Shown here: in pieces, positions 55,595 through 64,000 of the stretch
Position numbering within the stretch: position 1 is the stretch's first letter
Layout: each line of letters opens with the position of its first letter
DNA from: JANPCX01 sp966211815
GTDB lineage: Bacteria > Pseudomonadota > Gammaproteobacteria > Burkholderiales > Burkholderiaceae_C
Direction: 5' to 3'
NCBI GenBank assembly: GCA_966211815.1
Contig: CBIHOD010000006.1
Span: 49,335-113,334, forward strand
DNA length: 64,000 nt
Program-made: the position numbers and the translations under genes
Notes under the pieces: model-generated
Databases searched by the model: none
Seen by the model: only the letters and a program-made list of their open reading frames with translations
Told to the model about the DNA's origin: nothing

Positions 55595-57652
55595 ATGCGA
55601 ACCCCTTCCGTTTCCAAATCTTCCGACGCCGCTCGCAGGGCATTCGCCGCGGTGGCGTTGCTGGCCGCCTGCTGCGCAGCAGTCGCGCAGGCCCCAGCGC
55701 CCGCGGCAGCGCCGGGTTGGATCGAACCCAACCCCAACCTCCTGGTCCAGGGCATCCCGCCCATCCCCGCTGCGCTGGCCAAGAGGGCCGCGCTTTACAG
55801 CGATTTCCGCGACCATGTCTTCGTCGACTGGCACCCTCGGCGCGCCGAGATGCTGGTCTCTCACCGCCAGGCCGGCGCCAACGTCGCCCAGATCTACCGG
55901 TTGTCGCAGGCCATGGGGCCGCTCGAACCCCTGACCGACAGCCCCGACCCGGTCGCGGTGGCGAGCTACGAACCCGTCGAAGGGCGCTACCTCGTCTACC
56001 GCAGCGCGGAAGGCGGCAGCGAGGCGCACCGGCTGTTCCGCCTCGACCTCGAAACCCGCCAGTCGACCTTGTTGACCGACCCCGAAGAGAGCAGCTCGCC
56101 CGCCGGCTGGATCGAAGCCCGGTCGCCGGGCGATCCTTCGCGGCTTCTTTACACCGCGGTGCAGCTGGACCGCACCGCCGAGAAGGGCTCCCGCGAGTCG
56201 CTGGTCACCGTGCTGTGGTCGGTCGACCCGCTGCAGCCCGACAACAAGCGCGCCATCGCCAAGCTGCCCGGGACCGGCTGGCTGCCCGGCCGGGTGTCGG
56301 CGGACGGCGGCCGGATGTCCTTCACCAAATACATCTCGGCCAACGAGTCCCAGCTCTGGACGGTCGATCTGGCGGTGGGCTGGGCGCGTCAGGTTCTGCC
56401 CACCTCGGATTCCCCGGTCAAGGCGGTGCATTCCGCCGGCGATTTCTCCAGGGACGGCAAGCGCCTGCTGGTCTTCAGCGACCGCGCCGGCGAGTTCCGC
56501 GAGCTGATGTCGCTGGACCTGACCACCGGCGAGCTGGCGCGCGTCACCGGCCACATCCCCTGGGACGTGAAGAACGCCGTGGCGACCGACGACGACCGGT
56601 ACATCGCCGCGCAGGTGAATGTGAACGGCCGCGACGAATTGCGGCTCTTCGACGGCCGGACGTTCAAAGAGCTGCCGGTCCCGAAGCTTCCCGCGGGCAG
56701 CGTGCGCGCGCTGGCTTTCCATCCCGGCGGCCATGCCTTGGCTTTCACCGTCGTCAGCCAGAAGGGGCCCGGCCAGATCTTCACGCTCGACCCGGCCGGC
56801 GGCACGGTCGCGCAATGGACGCGCGCGCATGCGCCCACCGGCATCGACCCCGCCAAATTCGCCGACCAAAGGATCATCGAGTGGAAGAGCTTCGACGGCC
56901 GGGCCATTTCCGGCCTGATGAGCCTGCCGCCGGCGCGCTTCACCGGCAAGCGGCCGGTGATCGTCAACATCCATGGCGGGCCCGAAGCCCAGGCGACGAT
57001 GGGCTTCCTCAACCGCTGGAACTACTACGTGCAGGAACTCGGCATCGTGCACATCGAGCCCAACGTGCGCGGATCGTCGGGCTTCGGCAAGACCTTCCTC
57101 ACCCTGGACGACGGCGACAAGCGCGAAGACGCCGTCAAGGACATCGGCGCCTTGTTGGACTGGATCGCCAGGCAACCCGGCCTGGACGCTTCGCGCGTGC
57201 TGGTCACCGGCGGCAGCTACGGCGGCTACATGACCCTGGCCACGAGCGTGAAATACGCCGACCGCATCGCCGGCAGCGTCGCGGTGGTGGCGCCCTCGAA
57301 CTTCGTCACCTTCCTGACCAACACCGAAAGCCACCGCCGCGACCTGCGCCGCGTGGAATACGGCGACGAGCGCGACCCGCGGATGCGGGAATTCTTCGAG
57401 AAGACCGCGCCGCTGAACAACGCCGACAAGATCACCAAGCCGCTGTTCCTCGTGCAGGGCAAGAACGACCCGCGCGTGCCCTACACCGAGAGCGAGCAGA
57501 TGGTCGCCAAGTTGCGAGAGCTCGGCCGGCCGGTGTGGTACTTGCGCGCCGAAAACGAAGGGCACGGCTTCGCCAGGAAGGAGAACGCCGATTTCCTCTT
57601 CTTCTCCACGGTGAAATTCGTCGAACAGACTTTGCTGAAGCCCTCGGATTGA
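55595..57652 (+). CDS. S9 family prolyl-oligopeptidase-like peptidase (active copy)
   Basis: 685 residues. A signal sequence (FAAVALLAACCAAVAQ) also contains a possible lipobox LAAC, so it is periplasmic or lipid-anchored. A beta-propeller-like N-terminal half (DFSRDGKRLLVFSDRAGEF) precedes the alpha/beta-hydrolase domain, with an intact triad: Ser541 in GGSYGG, Asp625 in GKNDPRVP, His657 in NEGHGF. S9 enzymes of this type cleave short peptides, often after Pro or Ala. ATG 55595 is chosen; ATG 55550 is in frame. Its close paralogue is at 58.4 kb. Confidence 0.88.
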   Translation: MRTPSVSKSSDAARRAFAAVALLAACCAAVAQAPAPAAAPGWIEPNPNLLVQGIPPIPAALAKRAALYSDFRDHVFVDWHPRRAEMLVSHRQAGANVAQIYRLSQAMGPLEPLTDSPDPVAVASYEPVEGRYLVYRSAEGGSEAHRLFRLDLETRQSTLLTDPEESSSPAGWIEARSPGDPSRLLYTAVQLDRTAEKGSRESLVTVLWSVDPLQPDNKRAIAKLPGTGWLPGRVSADGGRMSFTKYISANESQLWTVDLAVGWARQVLPTSDSPVKAVHSAGDFSRDGKRLLVFSDRAGEFRELMSLDLTTGELARVTGHIPWDVKNAVATDDDRYIAAQVNVNGRDELRLFDGRTFKELPVPKLPAGSVRALAFHPGGHALAFTVVSQKGPGQIFTLDPAGGTVAQWTRAHAPTGIDPAKFADQRIIEWKSFDGRAISGLMSLPPARFTGKRPVIVNIHGGPEAQATMGFLNRWNYYVQELGIVHIEPNVRGSSGFGKTFLTLDDGDKREDAVKDIGALLDWIARQPGLDASRVLVTGGSYGGYMTLATSVKYADRIAGSVAVVAPSNFVTFLTNTESHRRDLRRVEYGDERDPRMREFFEKTAPLNNADKITKPLFLVQGKNDPRVPYTESEQMVAKLRELGRPVWYLRAENEGHGFARKENADFLFFSTVKFVEQTLLKPSD

Positions 57653-57871
57653 CCGGGCCCATGCATGCGCACGGCGTTTCCGATAGAAAAAAATTCAGGC
57701 CGGGTTCTTCCGTGGATAACGCTGTGCACAACCTGCTGATAAGCGTTTGACGGTTCCTTGGGAAAAGGCCGGCGGCCGGGTTGCCCGGTTTTCGGGCAGC
57801 GGCCTGCCGGCCCCGCGCCGGGCGCCGGAGCGCCTATCCGCGGGAGGGGGTCTTCGCTAAGCTGGGCGGCC
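57653..57871. other. Gap with DnaA-box-like sites and a long imperfect hairpin
   Basis: GTGGATAAC at 57712 and TGTGCACAA at 57723 resemble DnaA boxes (one and two mismatches to TGTGGATAA), with GATAAGC just after. Then comes an imperfect hairpin 57767-57812: GGCCGGC/GCCGGCC, GGCC/GGCC and TGCCCG/CGGGCA around loop GTTTT. No gene is seen. No other origin-like feature (dnaA, dnaN) is near. Confidence 0.35.
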
Positions 57872-58282
57872 ATGCAACTCACTGACGAAACCACCGCCGC
57901 GAAAGGCCGCATCCTCGCGGTCGACGACTCCGCCGAGGTGCTGGCGGTGGTGCAGGCCACCCTGGAAGCGCTGGGTTACAGCGTCCGGGTCGCCCACAGC
58001 GGCTTGGCGGCGCTCGAAGCGGCCGGCCGGGAAGATTTCGACGCCGTCCTCCTGGACGTCGAGATGCCCGGCCTGGACGGCATGGCCGTGGGCCGCGCGC
58101 TGCGCGGCGACCCGCGCACCCGCGCTTCGATGATCGCCATGCACACCGGCGTGGACGAGCCCACGGTGCGCAGCGGCTTCGACCAGTACGACGTCTACCT
58201 GCCCAAGCCGTGCTGCCCGTTGCAGCTGGGCGCTTGCGTCGACCGCCTGGTCCAAGACAGGGTCCGGCCGCGGCAGGGTTAG
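57872..58282 (+). CDS. Stand-alone response regulator receiver protein
   Basis: 136 residues, only a REC domain. Acidic pocket Asp18-Asp19 (LAVDDS), phosphoacceptor Asp62 (LLDVEMPGLDG), Thr92 (MHTG) and Lys112 (LPKP) are all present, so it should be phosphorylatable. No DNA-binding or enzymatic output domain follows, and no histidine kinase is nearby. It may act by protein contact like CheY-type regulators. It sits between the two S9 paralogues, in the same direction. Confidence 0.88.
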   Translation: MQLTDETTAAKGRILAVDDSAEVLAVVQATLEALGYSVRVAHSGLAALEAAGREDFDAVLLDVEMPGLDGMAVGRALRGDPRTRASMIAMHTGVDEPTVRSGFDQYDVYLPKPCCPLQLGACVDRLVQDRVRPRQG

Positions 58283-58379
58283 TTTCCCCTGTCGACCGGC
58301 CCGAGGCCGGGCCATGGGCTTGCGATGCGGCTGCGAGAATGCCGGGCTTCGCGGCCGATATTCGGAGGGGAAAGACACC

Positions 58380-60431
58380 ATGGAAAGCCGATGGACGGCG
58401 GCCCGGCGCCGCGCTTCGCTGTTGTTCGCCGGCGCTTTGTGGCTGCACGGCGCATTCGCCGCCGCCCAGCCGGCCGGGCCGGCGGCCGAAGAAGAAGTGC
58501 TGCTGCCCGGCCCCGGCTTGCTGGTGCAGGGCGTGCCTCCGGTGCCGATGCAGCTGGCCGAGCAGGTGTCGGCCTATGCCGACTTCCGCGGACATGCTTT
58601 CGTCGCCTGGCACCCTTCGCACGCCGAGATGCTCGTGAGCCACCGCCCCGCGGGGACGAACGCGCCCCAGCTTTTCCGGCTGCGGGAACCGATGGGCGCG
58701 GCCGAGCAGCTCACGTCCGGCATCGAACCCGTCACCCGCGGCAGCTACGAACCACTGGAGGGCCGCTACCTCGTATACCAGCGCGCGCCCGAGGGCAGCG
58801 AGGCCTTCCGGCTCTACCGGCTCGACCTGGAAGGCGGCGGCAAACGCGCCGTCACCGGCTTGAGCCCGGCGGACGAGGCTTGCGCCATCCTGGGCTGGCT
58901 GCCCGGTTCCCCGGCGCAGTCGCGGCCTTCCCAACTGCTGTACCTGTCCCAGCCCCTGGGGCGCGGCGGCGCCTTGCCCGGCGCGGCGCTCTGGGCGATG
59001 GACCCGCTGCAGCCCGGCGGCCCCAGGCGCAAGCTCGCGGACCTGCCGGGCGTGGGGTGGTCGGCCGGTGGCGTGTCCGCCGACGGGCTGCGTCTGGCGC
59101 TGAACCGGTCCGACCCTTTCTCCGACGCCGGAGGCTCCAGCGTCTGGGTGCTCGACACCGCCACCGGCCAGCTCGGCCGGCTGCTGCCGAAAGAGCCGGC
59201 CGGGCCTGCGGCGGTCCATGAGTCGGTCGGTTTCTCCGCCGACGGCAAACGGCTTTTCCTGGTCACCGACAAGGAAAGCGAATTCCGCCAATTGATGTCC
59301 CACGACTTCGAAAGCGGCCGGCTCGATCCGCTGCAGGCGCCGCTGCCCTGGGACGTGCAGGCGGCCGACTTGTCCGCCGATGGCAAGTGGTTGGCCTTCG
59401 CGGTCAATGTCGAAGGCCGCAGCGAGCTGCGCCTGGTCGACACCGACGGTTTGCAACCACCGCCGCCGCAGCCCAGCCTGGCCAGCCTGCCCGCCGGCAC
59501 CGTGCGTTCCATCGCCTTCGGGCCCCAGGCTCGGCAGTTGGCCGTCGCCGTCTCGAACCAGAAAACCCCGGGCCAGGTCCAGGTGCTGGACCTGCCCTCC
59601 GGCGAGCCGGTGCCGTGGACGCGCGCCCAGTCGCCGGCCGGGCTCGACCCGGCGGCTTTCGCCGGGCAGCAGGTGGTCCGCTGGACCACGTTCGACGGCC
59701 GCGAGTTGTCGGGGCTGCTCGCCACGCCGCCTGCCGCCCGGTTTCACGGCAAACGGCCGGTGCTGCTGGTGATGCACGGCGGCCCCGCTGCCCAGGCCAC
59801 CGCCGGTTTCCTGAACCGTTGGAACTACCTGGTGCAGGAGCTGGGCGTGGCGATCCTCGAACCCAATGTGCGGGGCTCTTCGGGCTTCGGCAAATCCTTC
59901 GCGGCGCTGGACGACGGCGTGCTGCGCGAGGACGCGGTCAGGGACGTCGGCGCCCTGCTGGACTGGATCGCGCTGCAACCCGGCCTGGACGCCTCGCGCG
60001 TGCTGGTGACCGGCGCCGGTTACGGCGGCTACATGGCGATGGCCGCGGCCGCAACCTTCAACGACCGCATCGCCGGCACGCTGGCGCTGGGCGCGCCTGG
60101 ACACCTCGCGGCTTTCCTGGCCCATGCCGAAGGCGAGCGGCTGGCCCAGCGCCGCGCCGAGTTCGGCGACGAGCGCGACCCGGCGGTGCGGGAGTTCTTC
60201 GAGAAAACCGCGCCGCTGAACCAGATCGACAAGATCGCCAAGCCGCTGTTCATCGCGCTGGGCGGGAACGAGACCGGGGCCGAGCAAGTCGTCCAGCGCC
60301 TGAAAGACCGCGGGCCGCCCCTGTGGTACCTGCGCGCCGACGACGGCGCCGGCTTCTCGCGCAGGGAAAACGCGGATTTCCTCTTCCTCTCGACCGTGAA
60401 ATTCGTCGAGGAAGTTCTCCTGAAACCTTGA
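58380..60431 (+). CDS. S9 peptidase-like paralogue without catalytic triad
   Basis: 683 residues, signal peptide (LLFAGALWLHGAFAAAQ), propeller and hydrolase domains collinear with the gene at 55.6 kb (shared NLLVQG/GLLVQG, RGSSGFGK, GDERDP, EFFEKTAPLN, KENADFLF/RENADFLF). The nucleophile Ser is Gly547 (GAGYGG), the Asp site is Glu631 in a shortened loop (GGNETG; the segment PRVPYTES is lost), and the His site is Ala657 (DDGAGF). It should be inactive as a peptidase. The frame is intact and the GGAGGGG ribosome binding site strong, so it looks maintained, not decayed. Confidence 0.88.
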   Translation: MESRWTAARRRASLLFAGALWLHGAFAAAQPAGPAAEEEVLLPGPGLLVQGVPPVPMQLAEQVSAYADFRGHAFVAWHPSHAEMLVSHRPAGTNAPQLFRLREPMGAAEQLTSGIEPVTRGSYEPLEGRYLVYQRAPEGSEAFRLYRLDLEGGGKRAVTGLSPADEACAILGWLPGSPAQSRPSQLLYLSQPLGRGGALPGAALWAMDPLQPGGPRRKLADLPGVGWSAGGVSADGLRLALNRSDPFSDAGGSSVWVLDTATGQLGRLLPKEPAGPAAVHESVGFSADGKRLFLVTDKESEFRQLMSHDFESGRLDPLQAPLPWDVQAADLSADGKWLAFAVNVEGRSELRLVDTDGLQPPPPQPSLASLPAGTVRSIAFGPQARQLAVAVSNQKTPGQVQVLDLPSGEPVPWTRAQSPAGLDPAAFAGQQVVRWTTFDGRELSGLLATPPAARFHGKRPVLLVMHGGPAAQATAGFLNRWNYLVQELGVAILEPNVRGSSGFGKSFAALDDGVLREDAVRDVGALLDWIALQPGLDASRVLVTGAGYGGYMAMAAAATFNDRIAGTLALGAPGHLAAFLAHAEGERLAQRRAEFGDERDPAVREFFEKTAPLNQIDKIAKPLFIALGGNETGAEQVVQRLKDRGPPLWYLRADDGAGFSRRENADFLFLSTVKFVEEVLLKP

Positions 60432-60507
60432 ATCCGTGCGGTTTTCCGCGGTGCGAAAGGGTATGACAGACGGTTGCAAACACCAGTAAAAGCTCACTTA
60501 TTCAAGG

Positions 60508-60537
60508 TTGACGCCCGCCTGGGGCATCGCCTATCCT
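60508..60537 (+). promoter_or_regulatory. Promoter of the NlpC/P60 gene
   Basis: -35 TTGACG (60508-60513, 5 of 6) and -10 TATCCT (60532-60537, 4 of 6) with an 18-bp spacer. The ATG at 60545 lies only 8 nt past the -10, so the transcript would be leaderless or nearly so. Confidence 0.45.
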
Positions 60538-60544
60538 GCGCGCC

Positions 60545-61345
60545 ATGCCGTTTTCCCCCCGGTTTTTGATCCCCGCGACCCCCCGCCCGGCGGCTCGCCG
60601 TTGGATGCTCGCGTTGGCCATGGCGGCGGCAACGGCTTCGTCATCGCCGGCCTGGTCGGCCCCTCCCTCGGACACCGCCGACCCCGTCACCAAGTTCCTG
60701 GCCGAAAAGGGCTTGCTCGCCAACTTTTCCAGTCCGCCCGGGCCGGCCTCCGCCAAGGAAGCCGCCGATGCCGGTACGCCGGGCCTGGTGCAGCAGGTGC
60801 GCGACCGGGCATCCGACATGGTCCTGACCGCGATGAACTTCCTGGGCGTGCCCTACAAGCGCGGCGGCACCTCGGAAGACACCGGCTTCGACTGCAGCGG
60901 CTTCACGCGCCACATTTTCGAGATGAGCGTCGGCCTGATCCTGCCGCGCCGCGCCGACGAGCAGGCCAAGTCTTCCAGCCTGGTGTCCATCGGCCGCGAA
61001 GAGCTGAAGCCGGGCGACCTGGTCTTCTTCAACACCTTGAAGCGCACTTTCTCCCATGTCGGCATCTATGTGGGCGAAGGCAAGTTCATCCATGCGCCGC
61101 GCTCGGGCAGCGAGGTCCGGGTGGAAGACATGCGCCAGGCCTACTGGACCCAACGCTTCACCGGTGCGCGCCGCGCGCCGCAGGTGGCCGGCGGCGATGC
61201 CGGCCGGCCCGCAGCCCCGGCCGCCGGCGTGCCGCCACAAACCATGCCGACGGCGGCGCCGGTCGGCGCGCCGGCCATGTCCTCCCTCGGCCTGCACCCC
61301 GGCGCCGCGTCACCCGCGGCGAACTCCTTCTACAGCAACAACTGA
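60545..61345 (+). CDS. NlpC/P60 (C40) family cell wall peptidase
   Basis: 266 residues. A signal peptide (MLALAMAAATASSSPAWSA after an Arg-rich n-region) precedes the NlpC/P60 domain (about 90-215) with catalytic Cys117 (DCSGF), His171 (SHVGIY) and His183 (FIHAP). Such enzymes cut gamma-D-Glu-meso-DAP bonds in peptidoglycan. The last ~60 residues are Ala/Pro-rich. It could be a hydrolase of the Spr/MepS type. Confidence 0.9.
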   Translation: MPFSPRFLIPATPRPAARRWMLALAMAAATASSSPAWSAPPSDTADPVTKFLAEKGLLANFSSPPGPASAKEAADAGTPGLVQQVRDRASDMVLTAMNFLGVPYKRGGTSEDTGFDCSGFTRHIFEMSVGLILPRRADEQAKSSSLVSIGREELKPGDLVFFNTLKRTFSHVGIYVGEGKFIHAPRSGSEVRVEDMRQAYWTQRFTGARRAPQVAGGDAGRPAAPAAGVPPQTMPTAAPVGAPAMSSLGLHPGAASPAANSFYSNN

Positions 61346-61433
61346 CGGCCCGGCAGCCTGCCGTTCCCCCCATCCCGGATCCAGGCCGCGACGGTGGCGG
61401 CCCCGGCCGGGGCGGTAGCACAATCCGGGGGTG

Positions 61434-62555
61434 ATGAGCGACAGAGTCATTCCCCTCGTTGACGCGCGCCGCGCGGCACCCCTGCCGCCGGCCGCTTCCA
61501 CGCCGCCCGCCGGCCTTCTGCTGGACGCCCGGCGGCGCCCGCTGCGCGACCTGCGCATCTCCGTGACCGACCGCTGCAACTTCCGGTGCACCTATTGCAT
61601 GCCCCGCGAGGTTTTCGGCGCGGGCCACGCCTTCCTGCCGCAGCAGGCCCTGCTGAGCTTCGAGGAGATCACGCGGTTGGCCGGCGCCTTCGTGGCGCAC
61701 GGGGTGCGCAAGATCCGGCTCACCGGCGGCGAGCCGCTGCTGCGCAAGAACCTGGAACGCCTGGTCGAGATGCTGGCGCGCCTGCGCACGCCGGAAGGGC
61801 AGCCGCTGGACCTGACGCTGACCACCAACGCCTCCCTGCTGGCACAGAAGGCGCGCGCCCTCAAGGACGCCGGCTTGCGGCGCGTCACCGTGAGCCTGGA
61901 CGCACTGGACGACGGCATCTTCCGCCGCATGAACGACGCCGACCACCCGGTGTCGTCGGTGCTGCGCGGCATCGAAGCGGCGCGCGAGGCGGGGTTGGGG
62001 CCGATCAAGGTCAACATGGTGGTTCAGCGCGGCGTCAACGACGGCGAGATCGTCCCGATGGCCCGCCATTTCCGCGGCAGCGGCGTGGCGCTGCGCTTCA
62101 TCGAATACATGGATGTCGGCGAAAGCAATGGCTGGCGCATGTCGCACGTGCTGCCTTCCAGCGAAGTGCTGGCGCGGCTGCAGGCGGTGTTCCCGCTCCA
62201 GCCGCTCGAAGCCGCGCAGCCCGGCGAGACGGCCAAGCGCTGGCGCCATGCCGACGGGCAGGGGGAGATCGGCCTGATCTCCAGCGTCACCGAGGCCTTC
62301 TGCGGCGATTGCAACCGCGCCCGGCTGTCCACCGAGGGCAAGCTCTTCCTGTGCCTTTTCGCCCACCAGGGGCATGACCTGCGCGCGCTGCTGCGCGGCG
62401 GCGCCGATGACGCCGAATTGGCCGGCCGCATCGCCGCCGTCTGGGCGCAGCGGCAGGACCGCTATTCGGAGACGCGCGCGCCCCGCGAGCTGTCGCCAGG
62501 CGCCGGTGCCGGCCTGCCGCCGCCCCGCGTCGAAATGCACTACATCGGCGGCTGA
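61434..62555 (+). CDS. moaA: GTP 3',8-cyclase MoaA (radical SAM)
   Basis: 373 residues from ATG 61434 (GTG 61431 is next to it). N-terminal cluster Cys48-x3-Cys52-x2-Cys55 (CNFRCTYC), GGEPLLR, the C-terminal cluster Cys in FCGDCNRARL and FLCLF, and the final Gly-Gly (HYIGG) needed for activity are all present. MoaA starts molybdopterin synthesis from GTP. mobA follows 33 bp later. Confidence 0.96.
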   Translation: MSDRVIPLVDARRAAPLPPAASTPPAGLLLDARRRPLRDLRISVTDRCNFRCTYCMPREVFGAGHAFLPQQALLSFEEITRLAGAFVAHGVRKIRLTGGEPLLRKNLERLVEMLARLRTPEGQPLDLTLTTNASLLAQKARALKDAGLRRVTVSLDALDDGIFRRMNDADHPVSSVLRGIEAAREAGLGPIKVNMVVQRGVNDGEIVPMARHFRGSGVALRFIEYMDVGESNGWRMSHVLPSSEVLARLQAVFPLQPLEAAQPGETAKRWRHADGQGEIGLISSVTEAFCGDCNRARLSTEGKLFLCLFAHQGHDLRALLRGGADDAELAGRIAAVWAQRQDRYSETRAPRELSPGAGAGLPPPRVEMHYIGG

Positions 62556-62588
62556 CCGCGGCCCGGCCGAGCGCCATCTTCCCGGGCC

Positions 62589-63218
62589 ATGACGATCCCA
62601 CGCCAGGACATCACCGGTGCCGTGCTCGCAGGCGGCCAGGGCCGGCGCATGGGGGGCGTCGACAAAGGATTGATGCCTTACCGCGGAACGACGCTGGCCG
62701 GCCATGCGATTGAGCGCCTGTCGCCCCAGGTCGGCGCGCTGATCGTCAGCGCCAACCGCAACCTGGGCGCCTATGCGGCCCATGGCCACCCGGTCGTCAG
62801 CGATGCGCAGGGCATGGGCCCGCTGGGGCCCTTGGCCGGCCTGCTCGCGGCCTTGGGCGCCAGCGCGACGCCGTGGCTCGTCACCGTGCCCTGCGATTGC
62901 CCCGGTTTCCCGTCCGACTTGGTGGACCGCCTCGCCGAGGCGGCCCAGGGCCTGCCGCCCCACGCCGCCGTGGCCGTGGCAGCTACGCCCGGCGACGCCC
63001 GGCATCCGGTGCACCCCGTGTTCTGCCTGGCCCACCGGTCGGTGCGGGACGGCCTGGCCGCCTACCTTGGACAGGGAGGGCGGGCCGTGCAGGCCTGGCT
63101 GGCCCAGGTGGGTGCGGTGCGAGTGCCTTTCGACGATCCGCGGGAATTCTTCAACATCAACGCGCCTGCGGATTTCGCTGCGGCCGAGCCGGCGGTGGTG
63201 CGGCGCGCAACGCCTTGA
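62589..63218 (+). CDS. mobA: Molybdenum cofactor guanylyltransferase MobA
   Basis: 209 residues. GAVLAGGQGRRMGGVDKGL is the nucleotide-binding loop; TVPCDCPGFPSDLV and FFNINAPADF match MobA, which converts Moco to the guanine dinucleotide form for DMSO-reductase-type enzymes. Next to moaA, the pair form a small molybdenum cofactor unit. Confidence 0.94.
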   Translation: MTIPRQDITGAVLAGGQGRRMGGVDKGLMPYRGTTLAGHAIERLSPQVGALIVSANRNLGAYAAHGHPVVSDAQGMGPLGPLAGLLAALGASATPWLVTVPCDCPGFPSDLVDRLAEAAQGLPPHAAVAVAATPGDARHPVHPVFCLAHRSVRDGLAAYLGQGGRAVQAWLAQVGAVRVPFDDPREFFNINAPADFAAAEPAVVRRATP

Positions 63219-63348
63219 GCCAGCGCGGGCTCGCGTCGGCCGTGAATGCCCCCTGCGCGATGGCGGATGCCGTCCGCCCAAGGTCCCGCGAGCGAGAATC
63301 GGCCCTTCCCAACGCCCCGCCACGCTGGAAAGAAAGAGAGCCCCCGCC

Positions 63349-64000
<652 letters not shown>

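Noticed and set aside
58380..60431. Second S9 gene as a frameshifted pseudogene
   Set aside because: Frame is uninterrupted for 683 codons and collinear with the active copy; only active-site positions are changed.
57879..60497. Minus-strand frame across the receiver gene and second S9 paralogue
   Set aside because: Antisense shadow; the plus-strand frame has signal peptide, conserved blocks and a good ribosome binding site.

Overview
The window is a gene-dense, high-GC bacterial chromosome segment. Gene content and order point to Betaproteobacteria, order Burkholderiales, most likely Comamonadaceae or a close relative. The main evidence is three conserved blocks: ndk-rlmN-pilF-rodZ-ispG-hisS-yfgM-bamB-der-hfq-hflX-hflK-hflC-hisZ-purA; rpsB-tsf-pyrH-frr-uppS-cdsA-dxr-rseP-bamA-skp-lpxD-fabZ-lpxA-lpxB-rnhB; and ppsR close to a divergent ppsA. 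The genus cannot be fixed from this window. There is no prophage, insertion sequence, CRISPR array or rRNA operon. One tRNA, Leu(CAG), is present.

Layout. 1-6.8 kb: the 3' end of a DinG/YoaA-type helicase, convergent bamD, then rluD and a scpB-rluB pair behind a long structured leader. 7.0-26.1 kb: the ndk-to-purA block. It covers nucleotide balance, rRNA methylation, a pilus lipoprotein, RodZ, isoprenoid synthesis (ispG), HisRS, outer membrane assembly (bamB), ribosome assembly (der), Hfq, HflX and HflKC, HisZ, PurA and a phosphoribosyltransferase. A large acyltransferase-SGNH gene lies between the hfl genes and hisZ. 26.2-31.3 kb: tRNA-Leu, rnr, an SDR dehydrogenase and a bifunctional NAD(P)HX repair enzyme. 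31.3-47.0 kb: translation factors (rpsB, tsf, frr), pyrH, undecaprenyl and phospholipid precursors (uppS, cdsA), dxr, and envelope biogenesis (rseP, bamA, skp, lpxD, fabZ, lpxA, lpxB), ending with rnhB and an rRNA methyltransferase. 47.0-52.2 kb: ppsR, a Sel1-repeat trypsin-like protease and divergent ppsA. 52.2-64 kb, accessory-looking: a palindromic repeat, argG, an FAD/NAD(P)-binding protein, two S9 prolyl-oligopeptidase-like paralogues on either side of a stand-alone receiver domain, an NlpC/P60 peptidase, moaA, mobA, and the 5' part of a glutathione-dependent formaldehyde dehydrogenase gene.

How the genes relate. Much of the window serves the cell envelope. uppS, cdsA, ispG and dxr make lipid precursors, lpxD/fabZ/lpxA/lpxB make lipid A, bamA/bamB/bamD/skp/yfgM handle outer membrane protein traffic, and rseP and hflKC handle membrane proteolysis. 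A second theme is RNA and translation: rluD, rluB, rlmN, the SpoU-family enzyme, rnr, hfq, hflX, der, rpsB, tsf and frr.

The most unusual points are these. The second S9 peptidase paralogue has lost all three catalytic-triad residues. The dxr-rseP gap holds a 0.3-kb element with nested inverted repeats. A perfect 19-bp hairpin precedes the first S9 peptidase gene. The scpB and rpsB genes have long leaders with strong pairing potential. The acyltransferase gene interrupts the otherwise conserved hfl-hisZ block.
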